Under the pieces are notes generated by a model. It ran no database searches and had not been told where the DNA came from. It saw only the letters and a program-made list of their open reading frames with translations. A DNA stretch of 60,000 nt, taken from Nematostella vectensis. Lineage: Eukaryota > Cnidaria > Anthozoa > Actiniaria > Edwardsiidae. Below are positions 1 through 12,900 of this stretch, in pieces (the first letter of the stretch is position 1; every line of letters begins with the position of its first letter). Both the position numbers and the translations under genes were made by a program. The stretch covers positions 2,144,501 to 2,204,500 of the forward strand of contig NC_064045.1 in NCBI RefSeq assembly GCF_932526225.1, read 5' to 3'.

Positions 1-964
1 CACCCTGCGCACCCCGCTGTGTACGCGCCTGAAGTTCGTTGTTATTTCATTCTTGTCAGTTTGCCTGGCCGTCTGTTTGTGGGTTTCTACTATCTCAGAT
101 TATATCTATTATTCATCTGTTTATCTATTCGTTTATTATTTATTTTGCCCGACAAGCCAATCTATCATTTTAGCATATTTCCATCAATATTTTTCTGTCG
201 TTTTCCATCACTATATTTCAAGCTAAAATTCATTTCCGTTTTTTAAATAAATAAACTGGCAAATTTGGGAAGGTGAAGCGAATGATTTAGGGGGACGTGC
301 CCCACCAATATTTTTCAAAAATTATAAGGAAATGACCAGAAGGGGCGTGACTGTGCCACTCATTGTTTGTTTAATTTTTCTGTATCATGCCCCCCCCCCC
401 CCCCCCCCCCACAGATAATTCCAGTCCTGCTTCGGGTATGAGCTTTGATTACTTTTTGAAGGTCCCATATGGACTTAATGTATGATCTTGTCAAACCAAC
501 ATGTGCGAATCTAATTACCAGTCTATCATTCTACCGCTTGTGTACAATGTTCAAGATTCCAATACTTTTACATCAATCACCAGCGCAGTAAATTAGTTTT
601 TCTATCGATAAAATAGGGAGTGTTTTCCATGCGAGCAAGAAAAAAAAGGAAAGAAAAGAAAATTGAGCTTGTAAACGGCAGGCACCTAACTGATAAAAAC
701 AGTATTTGTAGTTGTCGATACTTTAAACACATTTTGAGATCACCTATTTCAACAGACTGCAATTTGCTAATTCGCTTTATGCAATTTTCTTTGACCAATG
801 GGCGACTTTTCATTATCTAAAAAGCAAATACTCTTTGTTGACAATAAAAACTAATAAAAAAAGTGAATAAAACTTTTAAATCTTGATCTAATGTGGCACT
901 GGACATATCGTACCGGAGAAAAGCCAATTCACAAATAATTATAATAATTATAACGGATTTTGAA
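1..964. other. Intergenic DNA, no gene seen
   Basis: AT-rich sequence with no convincing coding potential; the short open frames lack recognisable domains. It contains a run of 21 C at 390-410. The first 35 bases end in a GTACGCGCCTG motif that also occurs at 23631-23641, possibly the end of a dispersed repeat. Confidence 0.6.
390..410. repeat. Poly(C) homopolymer run
   Basis: Twenty-one consecutive C residues directly visible. Such runs are prone to length error in sequencing, so the exact length should be treated as approximate. Confidence 0.95.
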
Positions 965-1904
965 ATGAATACAACGCGAGAGACTACTTTGCCAGGGTCA
1001 TCCATCAAGCTTCCCTCCGATGGTTTTCTTATTTCGATGTTTTCACTTATAATTATGGGAGGATTTGGAATTATCACAGCAAACATTCTAGTTGTTCTCG
1101 TTTTCATCTTCAACTCGCATCTGAGAAAACCGAGTTCCTAATTTTGTCACCAATTTGGCTCTGGCTGACTTTCTTACCGGCGCCGTACTCGCTCCGATAT
1201 TCGGGAATTTTATATGGAAAATGATTACCCGCGAAACTGATGTCCCTAACGTATTATTTATAAGAACAACCGACGAAGGGATTGGCTTAGGTTTGAAACA
1301 AGTCTTTGAGATAATCTCAACAGCTTTCATGAGCACTAACATGATTTCCTTCGCTTTTATTGCGATCGAACGAATGCACGCCACCGTGTGGCCGTTACGT
1401 CATCGTAACACAAAGCCCCGGATGTACATTGTGTTTATAGTAGTTACGTGGGTTTCAGGCCTTGGATCAGGAGGGTTGACTTATGTTGACACGATCAAGA
1501 GTGCCCGAGTGGTTTATTGTTTCGTTCTCATTTCCTTCGCAGTACTTGTTGTATCGTACGCCACCATCTTCATCAAAATCAAGAAACAGAATCAGCTTCA
1601 CAATCAGTCCCACCTTCAGAGAACCATCCAGAAAGAGCGGGAACTCGCCAAGACGTTGCTACTAGTAACTATGACGTCACTGGTGACGTGGCTGCCGCAG
1701 ATTGGTGTAGGGCTTAGAATGGTCATAACTGGTCGTATTGATTACATGACGCAAACTTTGGCTTTTACAGCGTGTGGGGGAAATTCGCTGTGTAACCCGG
1801 TGATCTACATGTTCCGTATGAAGGAATACCGCAGAGCGGTCAAACACCTCGTCTGCAAGTGTTCACGGGACAGAGGTGTTCAGCCCGCGGTTGCTCATGG
1901 GTAA
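965..1904 (+). CDS. Rhodopsin-family GPCR, single exon, one frameshift
   Basis: Seven-transmembrane receptor of the plasma membrane that would couple an unknown ligand to G proteins. The ATG at 965 is the first that gives an N-terminal tail with an NTT sequon before TM1, which carries the conserved Asn (ITANILVV). TM2 reads NFVTNLALADFLTG. TM3 ends in ERM in place of DRY, followed by HATVWPLRHR. TM4 to TM6 are hydrophobic and TM7 carries the NPxxY motif as NPVIYMF, then a short cytoplasmic tail ends at 1904. The frame breaks once: the first part runs into TAA at 1139-1141 just before TM2, and the rest continues in the next frame, consistent with a one-base insertion. It is either a young pseudogene or a sequence error, because everything else looks intact (about 310 aa). 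Intronless receptors of this style are common in cnidarians. The ligand cannot be told from sequence. Confidence 0.75.
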
Positions 1905-3962
1905 CATAGCTTTTGGATCATACTGCATCCATCAAAGTTTACACGAGGATTACTCAACTATCCGAGAAACATATCTTTTTAGCTGCTACAAGATTTGCCG
2001 CCCGCTACAATGATTTTCGAGGATTTTCGAGGTGGTTAAACTAGGAAACATGTCTCCTAGTTTTCGATAGTTTAGTCACGTGAAAAACTAAGCTTTGTGG
2101 ATAAACCAAGACGCGCTTAACCTCATCCATATGAATGATACGCTGTTAATCAAATACAGCTGCGGACTTGTATACCGGTAAGTCAGCCAGAAACAGAAAT
2201 GCTATCAAGTCTGCGAAAGTACAATTTTACAGCTCGTTTTTTGACGAACACCAAGGAGATGCAAATATGGCAGACCATCAAATCACTCTCTGGGGACAAG
2301 CAGACGAAATCTTCTCAACCATCACCAAACACATCCTCCGCGGATAATTTCCATCTCCCGCATAAATTGCAGTGCTGATCGCCTTAGAAACCTCTAACCC
2401 AATGCTAATATTTTGTGGGGGCCTGGGAGGAAGTCTTATTCGTGAAACATTTGTAATTTACCGCCATAGCTAGATTAACAAGTGATTTTTAATAATAGTC
2501 CTATACACCAAAAACTGGAATTCGACTCTGCCAAATTTTCGTCTTTAATAAGACTTCTTCAGGGCAGACTTATAATAATAGTCCTGGTGTTTTGCCAGGC
2601 ATCATAGACAGCTTATCTCAGAGAATATTCGGACAACAGAATGCTGTTACGAGACGCCTGCGAACGAGGCTAGCCCTCGACTTGAAGAAGAGGGTGACCG
2701 AAAGGCCGCGCGGGGAATGGAGACTTTAGGAGTGGACCACAAGGAACCCAAACACACGCACAAAATAAATGCACATGAATCTGCATAGGGTTTGGAAACA
2801 TTTTGGATTCTACATCACACAGATTGAGGAAGAGGTGGTCGATTTTGTGATTCCTTCTAAAAAAAATACCGGAGCTTTAGCCTGAACTACGTGCCCCATG
2901 AAAAGAAATGTGTAAATTCACTAAGTAGTTTCTCCAACGTTAAAGTAATCCCGTAATGGGATAACATATACTTTGACAACCATTATAGACTGGATAAGGA
3001 GATCACGTGGTAGCTATTCTTCCATCCTCGGGAACCCAGGGCATCAAGGTCAAGGGCACGAGAACGAGGCAGAACAAGGCCGGCGGAGGGGGGCTAGGGA
3101 AAGAAGAGAAATGAGCGTGCTCTCCCTCATTTCTCCCGCCCACTCCCCCGTCTTTTTCAAATACTTCTGTGATACAGTATATCCTCGAATTTAGTGATCC
3201 AAGTTGTCCTCTTTCTTACTTTTGGTGGTCACTTTGATGACAAAACGCTGAAAACTATTTGCCTTCTCGCGGCCATACTCTTCTCTCGCTCTCGTATTTA
3301 CGAAGAACAGAAATGCTATTCAAGTTAAGGGTTTTAAGACTTTCGAGTGGCGCAATCTCGTGTTCTGATAAATAAAAAGGAACATGTTTCTATCAATACG
3401 TACATACAGTGCAGTATTGTCGCTTTATTCAGATGCAGTATTTACAAATATATAAGGTATAACACTAGCTAACTCTATATATGGCGCGAAGTGCAGTCTA
3501 CAAATATGGACATTCCAAATATGGGAATGCATCTTTCCATATAGGTAGAGCGCTCACCATATATGGCTGAATGACTAGATCAATTTGACTGTGCGTTTAT
3601 TCTTCATTTTGACATCTATTAGTCCTGGTAAGGTACAGATAATAGGACTATATATAGACACGATCTTTTACCAAATATGGTTAATGGGTTAGGCGAACTT
3701 CACATCATTTCATATATAAAAATGCTCATTGCTTTCACATACACAGAAGTTTTTACCAAATATGGCGAAAGGCTGGAGAGAATTTATATCTTTTTTTTTT
3801 GGAAATGCTCATTTGTTTTTGATTGACAGATGCCACTCACTCGATAAACTTTAGAGCAATTACCAAATGGTAAATGGATAAGGAGAACTTTTATCATTTC
3901 CACATATATAGACATGCTTATTGTGATTGACAGGTGCCATTACTGTGATTGACAGGTGTCAT
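1905..3962. other. Intergenic DNA between GPCR and ATAD5 3' end
   Basis: No gene recognised. 2480-2720 has the look of a dispersed repeat but I could not delimit it. The last 500 bases consist of imperfect repeats described separately. ATAD5 3' UTR presumably lies at the right edge on the minus strand. Confidence 0.5.
3460..3962. repeat. Imperfect repeats with ACCAAATATGG and TGATTGACAGGTGCCATT
   Basis: A degenerate array of roughly 80-100 bp units in the ATAD5 3' flank or UTR. Two motifs recur: ACCAAATATGG (about 3670, 3756, weaker at 3862) and TGATTGACAGGTGCCATT (about 3820, 3928, 3945). The second motif recurs at 4442-4462, where it forms the splice donor after ATAD5 exon 14. Confidence 0.6.
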
Positions 3963-6900
3963 TCACCCAAGATAGGAATCAGCAATAGACTGAAGTGTAG
4001 TGCGAGAGAATGGGAACGAGTTTGAGTTCAGATAATGGAGAAACCTGGAATGTATAAGAAACGTATGAGTTAATAAACAACAACAGAAACAAACAAAAAT
4101 AACAATAATCAACTAGAAAACTAAAAAAACTACTTAAATAATAAATAAATGAATAAATAAACAATTAAACAACGACAATTATTATAATAACAACAACAAC
4201 GATAATAATAATCAACTAGCGATCTAATTAAACAGCAACAATCATAATCAACTAACGAACAAAATAACAAAAAAAATTAATATAGAAGAAATTGTATATA
4301 TACGTGATAAGTGTATGGAAACGAGTCGAACAGATAAGAAGGGCGAAAAATAGATGGAAAGTATGAGGTTAAGAAAGAAAAAAAAGTCAAAAAAGACAAA
4401 AATGGAAAGATATATCTTCTCACGGGCACCCTCATTACTTATGATTGACAGGTGCCATTCACCTTCTCTTAGTGTTGGCTGCCTCCCTAAGCCTCTCAGT
4501 GTGGCAGATTGCCCTGAGTGTGGGGAGGTACTCCGTGCAGACGGCGCGATGACAGCAGTAAATATTCGGGGGTAGAGCGGAGGACACACTGCGGTACAAC
4601 TTGCTCTGCGACGACACCCTTCTATCAGACAATTGGAGGTATTGACATAAATGACACATTAAATATGTTAACAAGTTGTAAATAAGATTGTCCGTATTGC
4701 CTTTCAGTTCATTCCATCTGTAAATAGTTTTAAAAATAACATAAAACGTCTTGCAGAGCGAAACGTTTCTTATTTCTTTGTTAATAGCCTTTTCATGCCA
4801 GGAATTATAAAACGATCAAAAGAGGACTTGAATATAATCATGGCGTGCGTAATTAGCCCACAACGCAAGGCGCCAATCTCCTGAGTTAAGGTGTTTAGAA
4901 ACAGGACGTCATCTAAGAAATCTAATATTCCTATGGGAATCTTATTACCTTTGATGGGGGTCTGTGAGCTCTTCCAATCCTATGACGTCAGACATTTCAC
5001 CCAGCGGTAAAACACCGACCCAGTCTTCTTCAGGAGGGGAATGCAAGTCCTCTCCTGAGCCCTCCCCTGTAAGTTCCACAAAATCACGATAGGTCGACTG
5101 AGAGTTTCTAAAACTTGCAACTTCTAGAGCACCACGAATGGCAGTCAGCCTCGATTTCATTAGCAAATCACGGCGGTCTCTGATGGTAATGACATCGTCA
5201 CTGATGCCTGGTTTGATGTGCGCATGCCACCACCCGAATACCGCTGGTTTGGGGTGTGAGCTCGGAATATAGGAGTCCATGAATGACCTGTCTTCAACAA
5301 GGTTTGTGAACACATCCAGAGCTTTGTCGTTTAGAATTTTTGCTTTACCTGAAGGATAAAAAAATCCTATGTTCATTGATCGCTTCTAATAGCAACTTAT
5401 AAATAATCTAAATTTAAAATTCTTAAAAAAAAACCCACCCAGCTTCGATAAGATTCACTCGTTTATATAGTCCCCAAAACTACAAGACAAGCCTAGAAAC
5501 TTAGAAACTTAACTCTACAATAGCAAACATGGATAGTCTAGTTTTAGCCCACACATTCCCGTCCTCGCCCAGTCATGATTTATCTAGACCCAAGGAAAAC
5601 GGCTGAAATGTATCAAAGTGCATTTCATGTCTGGCTCTTTGGATGTCCATTTGTTTTCGCCGTTGTCGTTCGCGTTGCCGTTGTTCTTGCATATCACCAA
5701 TAAAACTCAGTAAAGACGTGTTCTCAAAACGCAGAAGAAAAACAACCATGCGCATACAGAACGCCAAAGAATTGACAGTTTGGAATTAACAATTTCTCTC
5801 CACTAAGCGTAACATGAACTGAAAATTGGAAATCTTGCTTAGGTTACCTGTGAGTTGCGTCCGGGGATGTTTACCACGTGATTGCTCCTCCTCTTTGCCA
5901 TTGGTTGCCTTTGTTTCCATGTCCATATTTGTAACTCCTGCCTGCGCACCTTCACTAGAAACGTCATCATCAAAAATATTCTTGTCCATGAAGAGGGACC
6001 CAACAGCTGTCTTTTCAAAAACAGGTTTGTCATGTATTGTAACCTGTTTTTCGTATTTTGAGATGCTGTGTTTGGGGGCAAACAGCCTCGGTAGGAAAGA
6101 GGCGAGGTTGCTAGTTACGATGGAGAAGCCGGAGGATTGTGTGAACGTTGTGAGGTTCGTCAGTTTCTCAGATCTGAAGACCTGAAGGCAGACAAGTGAA
6201 GTCTTTGGTTAACTTCTGAATGATAAATAAATCGCTTATGTTAACTGGAAAATATCAAAGACAGAAAAGAAAAGAAGCAAGAAATGTTTTTAGAGGAAAA
6301 AATGATCAGTAGCGGATCTAGGGGGAGGGTTTAGGGGGTTTCTCCCCCCTTTGGGCTGCCAGAAAGCCATATGTAACGTAAAAAATAACCCTCTCCCTCA
6401 ATGTGTCATTAAGCCAACCGCTTTAGCGAAAAGCTAGATCCGCCCCTGATATGTATATTTCGTGAATTTTTAATTCCATGATTTAAATGTGAAAATATAT
6501 TTTTCTCGAAAAATCAGTATAATATGCATTCCATTAATTAACTTGCCTCTACCAGATGAAAGACGTTAACTCGTGAACAAATCCAGCCAAAGATCTCGTT
6601 TGTAGTAGCCACGCGAAAGAAATACATTTTGCATTTAATTTTACAAAATTAAATTCATGCAAATCTTTTTCACAAGGCTTTGCAGTAATGCTCGCGATTT
6701 CAAAACAAAAAGTTATTAAATTCTTCATGTAAACTGGACTACATAGTACTATACAAGGGTATTGTTTTTGTCTCTTAAGATTACATGGATATATGCAAGT
6801 AAAATGCAAATAATATGTACAATACATGATAATGGTTATTCTATGAATATAATCAAATAAAGATGCAGAAAAAGATGGCAACCTACCCTTTCCCGTGTGT

Positions 6901-9900
6901 CCTCCTCTTGAAACATCTCATTCCAGCATTTCCCAGCATCCTTTGCACAGTTCAGAATCCCAAGGGCACTCTCAGTCAGCCCGAAATGCACTCTGGGTAG
7001 TGGCCCATCCACTGCTGTGCCAGGTGTCACTTGTAGTGACTGACTCTCTGTCGTCATGGCCTCTGCTAGCATGGACTCTGTCCGGGTGTCCTCAAGCATG
7101 TCAGAGACCACACCCTGAGATGCATCCGTGTCACATTCTACATCCTGAGGCAATAATGGGAATGTCATATTTGTTAGGTTATGATGGGCTGCCTGTGTAA
7201 AGTGGTGCTATACCTGTTGTTGGATTACCTGTGTATTGAGGTAGTGTACCTGCACATGTTCCTGCATTGCATAGTTGTTGGGCTGCCTGTGTAAAAGGGT
7301 GTTGGGTTACCTGTGTTAGGGGGTAGTGTTGCTGCATAGTTGTTGGACTACCTGTATGAAGTGGTGCTATACATGTTGTTGGGTTACATGTTTATTAGGG
7401 TTTCTGTACAATTTCCTGCCTAGTTTTTGAGCTGCTTGTATGAAGCGGTGGTATACCTGTGGATAGGTTACCTGTGTAAAATGGTGGTATACCTGTGGAT
7501 AGGTTACCTGTGTAAAATGGTGGTATACCTGTGGATAGGTTACCTGTGTAAAATGGTGGTATACCTGTCCCAATGGTTGACTTATCATTTTGCCATGGTA
7601 AAGTTCATGTTGTTTATGCTGATATAGCTGTGTGCTGTTGATGATATCGGCTCCTGCCTTGCCTCTTCTTCTCGTCTCTCTGAGTGACTGCCAATCATCC
7701 AATGAAAGGAACATGCTCTCCTCTCCGGCATCCTCCATAATGCTCATGCTCCCTGTTGGAAGACTGCTGACACCTTGGCTTGAGGGCTCCGTCTGTATGA
7801 AAAGATAGCAAAATTTATGGAGTCCTTTGAACCTGCAATAAATACGGATCTTCCATTCATATTTCTAGTTCCAACAAAAAGTGCAATGAAATTGTTTTTT
7901 CAGAATAATAACAAAACAACTTTGCTATGTACAGTAATGGACTTACAAGACAATTACAAGTACATCACCTGAACAGAGAGAAACCCTGTCTGTTTTACAT
8001 TCTTTGCAGCCTCATCTAAGGAAGACTGTGCATATTCCATACTCTTCCCTCCCCCAGAGAGTAGCCAGAATTGCAACATTAGGAAACATTGCCGAATGTC
8101 ACTTCCATATAAAGAGACGAGGGCCTTGATGTCGCTGGGTTGGATAACCACATGATTAATGAGTGCAGTAAGTTGAAGATGGGCTGACAAGAGGTTGATT
8201 GACGGGAGTTTGAATAACAGCTGTTCATACCGCCCGTCACATCCAACATGTACATCTACAATGATAAAAAAAAAATGATTCACAAGTTTTTCTTTGCAGC
8301 ATTTGATTATTACTTACTTCTCAGCTTTGTTACTACAAGTAACATGGTAAAGAGTCATGGATGGGTTTCTACAACATGTTCCAGGAAAGTGTTCTTTAAA
8401 TAGTGCATAAAATTTGATCTGGGTTAGCTGGATTTATCTACCAATACTTTTTATATGGCCTTCATCAACATTCATCCATGACGTTCAACAAGTCAAATTC
8501 AGGGATGGGATATAGATACAGTAGATACTATCCATGTCTCGACCAGTAATCAAACCCATTACAAGTCATGATCTTGACGAACTTAACTCTCACCATTACT
8601 AGTCATGATCTACCTAGCTGAACTGAACTCTCACCATTACTAGTCATGATCTATCTAGATAAACTGAACTCTCACCATTACTAGTCATGATGATCGGACA
8701 CTTTGTGTTGCGCATGAAGGAATTGACTGCGGCCCAGAAAGAACGGTCTTCTTCAAAAATTACATCAACCTGAGATAGATAAAATGTTGAATGAAGTATT
8801 TGATCATTTTACACCTATCTCAAGTGGGGTTTTATTATAAAAATCCATTGTCATAACCTGCAGTGCTTAATGGGTATAAAAAAAAAACATTCCAGGTTTA
8901 GAAAGCTTAGACCTCCCCAAGTCTCCCTCTTTGATTTTTACGAGCGTGCAATCTAATGGGCATTTTCCTCAGTAAGCCAAGCAACAAAAAAAACGGCATG
9001 CAGAGAGGAAAACTTGTTATGCTTTCAGGATTTCTATTTTGATTTGCATATTTTTGCCACAAAATACATAAGCTGTTGATTGTTTTTTATTCTGAGTAAG
9101 AAAACTGTTCCTCACTCACGATTGCATGTTCATGAGACACACCCAGACCTAAATTGAGGTCAGTAGAAAATGGCAGAAAGCGAGGTAGAACAGTCCAATG
9201 TACAGAAAAAGCCAATTTCTAAAAAGCCAAAAAACAAACTTTTGAGATTCCATTGTTGTCATTAAGTCTGAAATGGTATATTACCCTGTTCACTGGAAGG
9301 GATAAATGTGAAGGTCTTCAGAAAGGCTTTAAGCTAGAGGAATCAGCAGCATCTTGCTAAGCAGAATAATAAACAAAGACACCTCACCTCTTCAAATAAA
9401 ATCAGAGATGCTGCCTTGATAGAAATCTTTTTACTTGAGCTGCCATCAGAGCCATCCATTCTCTGATCATTTTCTTCTTTTTTCTCTTTTCGCTCACTTT
9501 TTTGGCCTTTTTCACTTTTGCGCCCTCTCTTCTTGGACAACTTTTCTTTAGGTTTATCCTTTTCTGATGATTTGAAGAATGCTGAGACAGGATTTTTCAC
9601 TGGGGGCTCTATTTTTTCTGAGATATTCTTGAACAGGCCACCAAAAGCAGACGAGTGGGGGGTAGTGGTTGATGGGTTGGTCATCACAAGATGAGACTGT
9701 GTAGCTTCTTCCAGTTGGGAGATGATGTGTTTGCTGGAGCGCTTAGAAGTGCAGTTAACCTCAAACACCTTGATAAACACATACAGACATCTTAATGAGT
9801 TTTGGCCAACTACAAACATTGATAATGCCACAGGAGCAAACAACTCAACCAACCTTGTATCCAAGTTCTCCAGCACATGCATAAATGGACGCTGTCTTCC

Positions 9901-12900
9901 CAGCACCCCTTGGGCCGACAACAAGCATGGCATTACAGAGTCCACTGTCCTCCACACAGCTTCCCTCACTGTCTGAGTCACTTTGTTGAAAGTCTGAGTC
10001 GCTGTCCTCCTTCCACATGGATGAGCTTGCAGCCTTGGACTTATTTTGTTTGGCAAGGAGTCTGATATCAGAAAAAGTGTACATTGGTGTGGTACATAAT
10101 TTTCTAACATATACTGTACTGTATTGATATGGTTCAGTACCACAGTTTTAGAGCCGTGAGCTTAGAGAAATCTCCCAAAAATGGAAAAAAGTTAAATATT
10201 ACTCTTTGCATATGACTTACGGATTAAATCAGTTTTGTTGGAAAAATAATGTACAGTACCATCACCCTAGAAAACAGTATTTAAAAATGCCTGTTTTCGA
10301 GAATTTTCCCACTAAAATTGGCTTATAGTCAAATTTGTTGTTGACTTCTGTGAATGCAAAATCCTTGTTTTGTTTGGGAATAGCCTGTCAAACTACTTCA
10401 AATTAAAATATAGTTCTAATCCTTTTGCTTGTGCTCACACATAGAAGTAGGCTCTATCAAGGCTACATGCTAACACATAGAAGTAGGCTCTATCAAGGCT
10501 ACATGCTCACACATAGAAGTAGGCTCTATCAAGGCTACATGCTAACACATAGAAGTAGGCTCTATCAAGGCTACATGCTAACATAGTTTTGTAGTTTACT
10601 CCATTTATTTCAAATTTTGTGTGTTTACTTTTTCTTTAACTCCAGTGCGTAGTGTTTTCTCACACATGTTTAAACTCAGCCCTAATGTTTACAGATTGAC
10701 ACCATGAATTTATGAGCTAACCTTTTCTGTAACTCAAGCTCCTTGCGTAGTGTCTTCTCCCGCTTGATCTTCCATTGTTCCAGCCATGTTCTGAGCCGTG
10801 TGGTGGTCGACGCATTCCCCATGACTTCAGATGAGCAGGTTGGCTTAAACCTTTCACTCCAGGGAAGTTCCTGTACACTAGCAGCCCTTTGACCTTCTTG
10901 AGATAACCTAGAGTCCTCAGATGGCAAGGTCTTGGGGGTTTTTGTTTCACCATCTGTTTTATCAGTTTTTCTAATGTCATCAGTTGAATCATCCATAGTC
11001 TTGCGCTTTTTTGTTTTTGAAGTCTCTGTTTTCTTTTCCACTTTTCCCTCTGGTTCAATTTTTGAAGACGGTGTTCTTGTACGAGTAGAACGTCTCTGAC
11101 ATTCTGACTGATAATCAACACTTCTTTCTCTCTTTTGTCCTTTTCTTGAAAAGCGTTTATCTGGTTTCTTATCCTCTTTTATTTTACCTTTGTCCAGGAC
11201 TTCCTCATCGAACTGTTCTTTCTTCAGCTGCTTTTTACAAGACCCCTCTTCCCCACTTTCAACTGACAGCTTCCTCTTGGATCCTCCCTTTGTCTTTACA
11301 GATTTATTTTTGCTGATCTTTGCCTTGGTTTTCTCATCAACCATTCCATCTATACTGTCTTCTTTTTCTGTAGGATACCCTGCCTTCACTTTGGCAAAGC
11401 TTCTAGCTTCATCCTCCTTTGCCTTATATTGCTTATACAGCTTCTTGACTGGAATGCCAGGATAATGGGCTGAGATGTCAGAGAGGACTTTCTTTACCAT
11501 AGCAGAGCTCAGGGGCTCATATTGGGGGACTTGTTCCTAACATTGTAAAAAAAAAGTTTCAAGGAATGAATAATGAATCTTAAGAGGGTCACGGGCCTCT
11601 CAAATGGGGTACGCATGCCCCCCCCAAATATATTATTCTTAACGTTTCTGTACATCTCACTCTCCCGCCCCCCTGCTACAGCTATGCCTTAGCACATGCT
11701 AAGTCCACTGCACTGCTACTTGTAATTTTGATATTGGATAAATATTGCCCAAGAGTCAAATACTGAACTTTCACATACAACCTCTGGATAATGTAATAAC
11801 GTAAACAGGGGTTTCTAGAGATTTTAAAATAAAATGGAAACAACCATAAAATATCTAATAAACAGTTATCACCAGAATAAAGGGAAGAGTGAACAACTTG
11901 CCTGCTTTTCTCTTCTAAGGTATCGATTGGAGGAGTGGGTGACATCTCCTAAAGCAAGACTTGACATCTCTGGCATTACATTCACTAAAACGACGACAAA
12001 CATAATATGTCAACATGCATCTCTGCTCTTGTAAACCAAGCTAGCCAAACAAGCAAAGAAACAAACAAACAAGCAAGCAAACATACAGATCAAGAAAAAA
12101 AAAACAAGCAAGCAAACAAATAAAGATTTTATTCTTAAGATTGATAGTGCAAAGCTGTAGACAGGGAGGGGGCTGAATGGGCACGTGTGATGGCAAATCA
12201 TTTCCCTCCAAGAGATTGACTGGAAAGAGAGCTGCTCTAACCCCTCTCCCAAACTCTCTCACAGCCCTAATTATATTGTAAGGTCAACCAATCAGAAATA
12301 ATTTACCTTTATAATCACCCAACTTAAACCGACCCCAGACTGGTTCCTCAAGTTTCCATGACGACTCCTCCGCTTGAAGCACATGACTGACAGTCGGCCA
12401 TGGCGCTGGCATGTCAGCTGTAATCTGCACAGTGGATGATATCCCCTTCACCCCTCTGCTCCCAGAAAAGAGGGAGTTAAATACCTTGTTAGCTGCTGCT
12501 AATTCTTCTTGGTTAACTGCTGGGATCTCAGGTCTAATAACTTCTGCTGATTTTTGCTTGAGTTTGTCTGTGGAAGTAGCTTCTGTTTGGTCTTTTGATG
12601 TTGAAGCAGGTGTTACATTCTTCTGTGGTTTTGGTCTTTGCAGGAAAATGGGGGCTAGCTTTTGCGGAACTAGGATAACAAGATACCGTATTTTAGCATA
12701 AACAAATTAAGTTTAGCATCATCCTTTGGATCCAATAAGATGTTTGGGTACAGTGGAAACCTGTAAATAAGGGAACCTCTGGGACCCAAACAGCATCCTC
12801 ATTAGATGGGTCATCATTTACAGAAAAAATAATTACTTTTTTATCACAACTTTGAAAACTGTTCTCAATAAAGATGTACCCTAAACCAGTGGGGGTTCAT

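Noticed and set aside
5573-5767. 64-aa minus frame with an Arg/Gln-rich stretch
   Set aside because: It lies in ATAD5 intron 12; exon 12 and exon 13 already join in phase and no splice sites frame this stretch convincingly.
11890-11900. GT donor just after the GC donor in ATAD5 exon 4
   Set aside because: Its use would shift exon 5 into a frame with an early stop.
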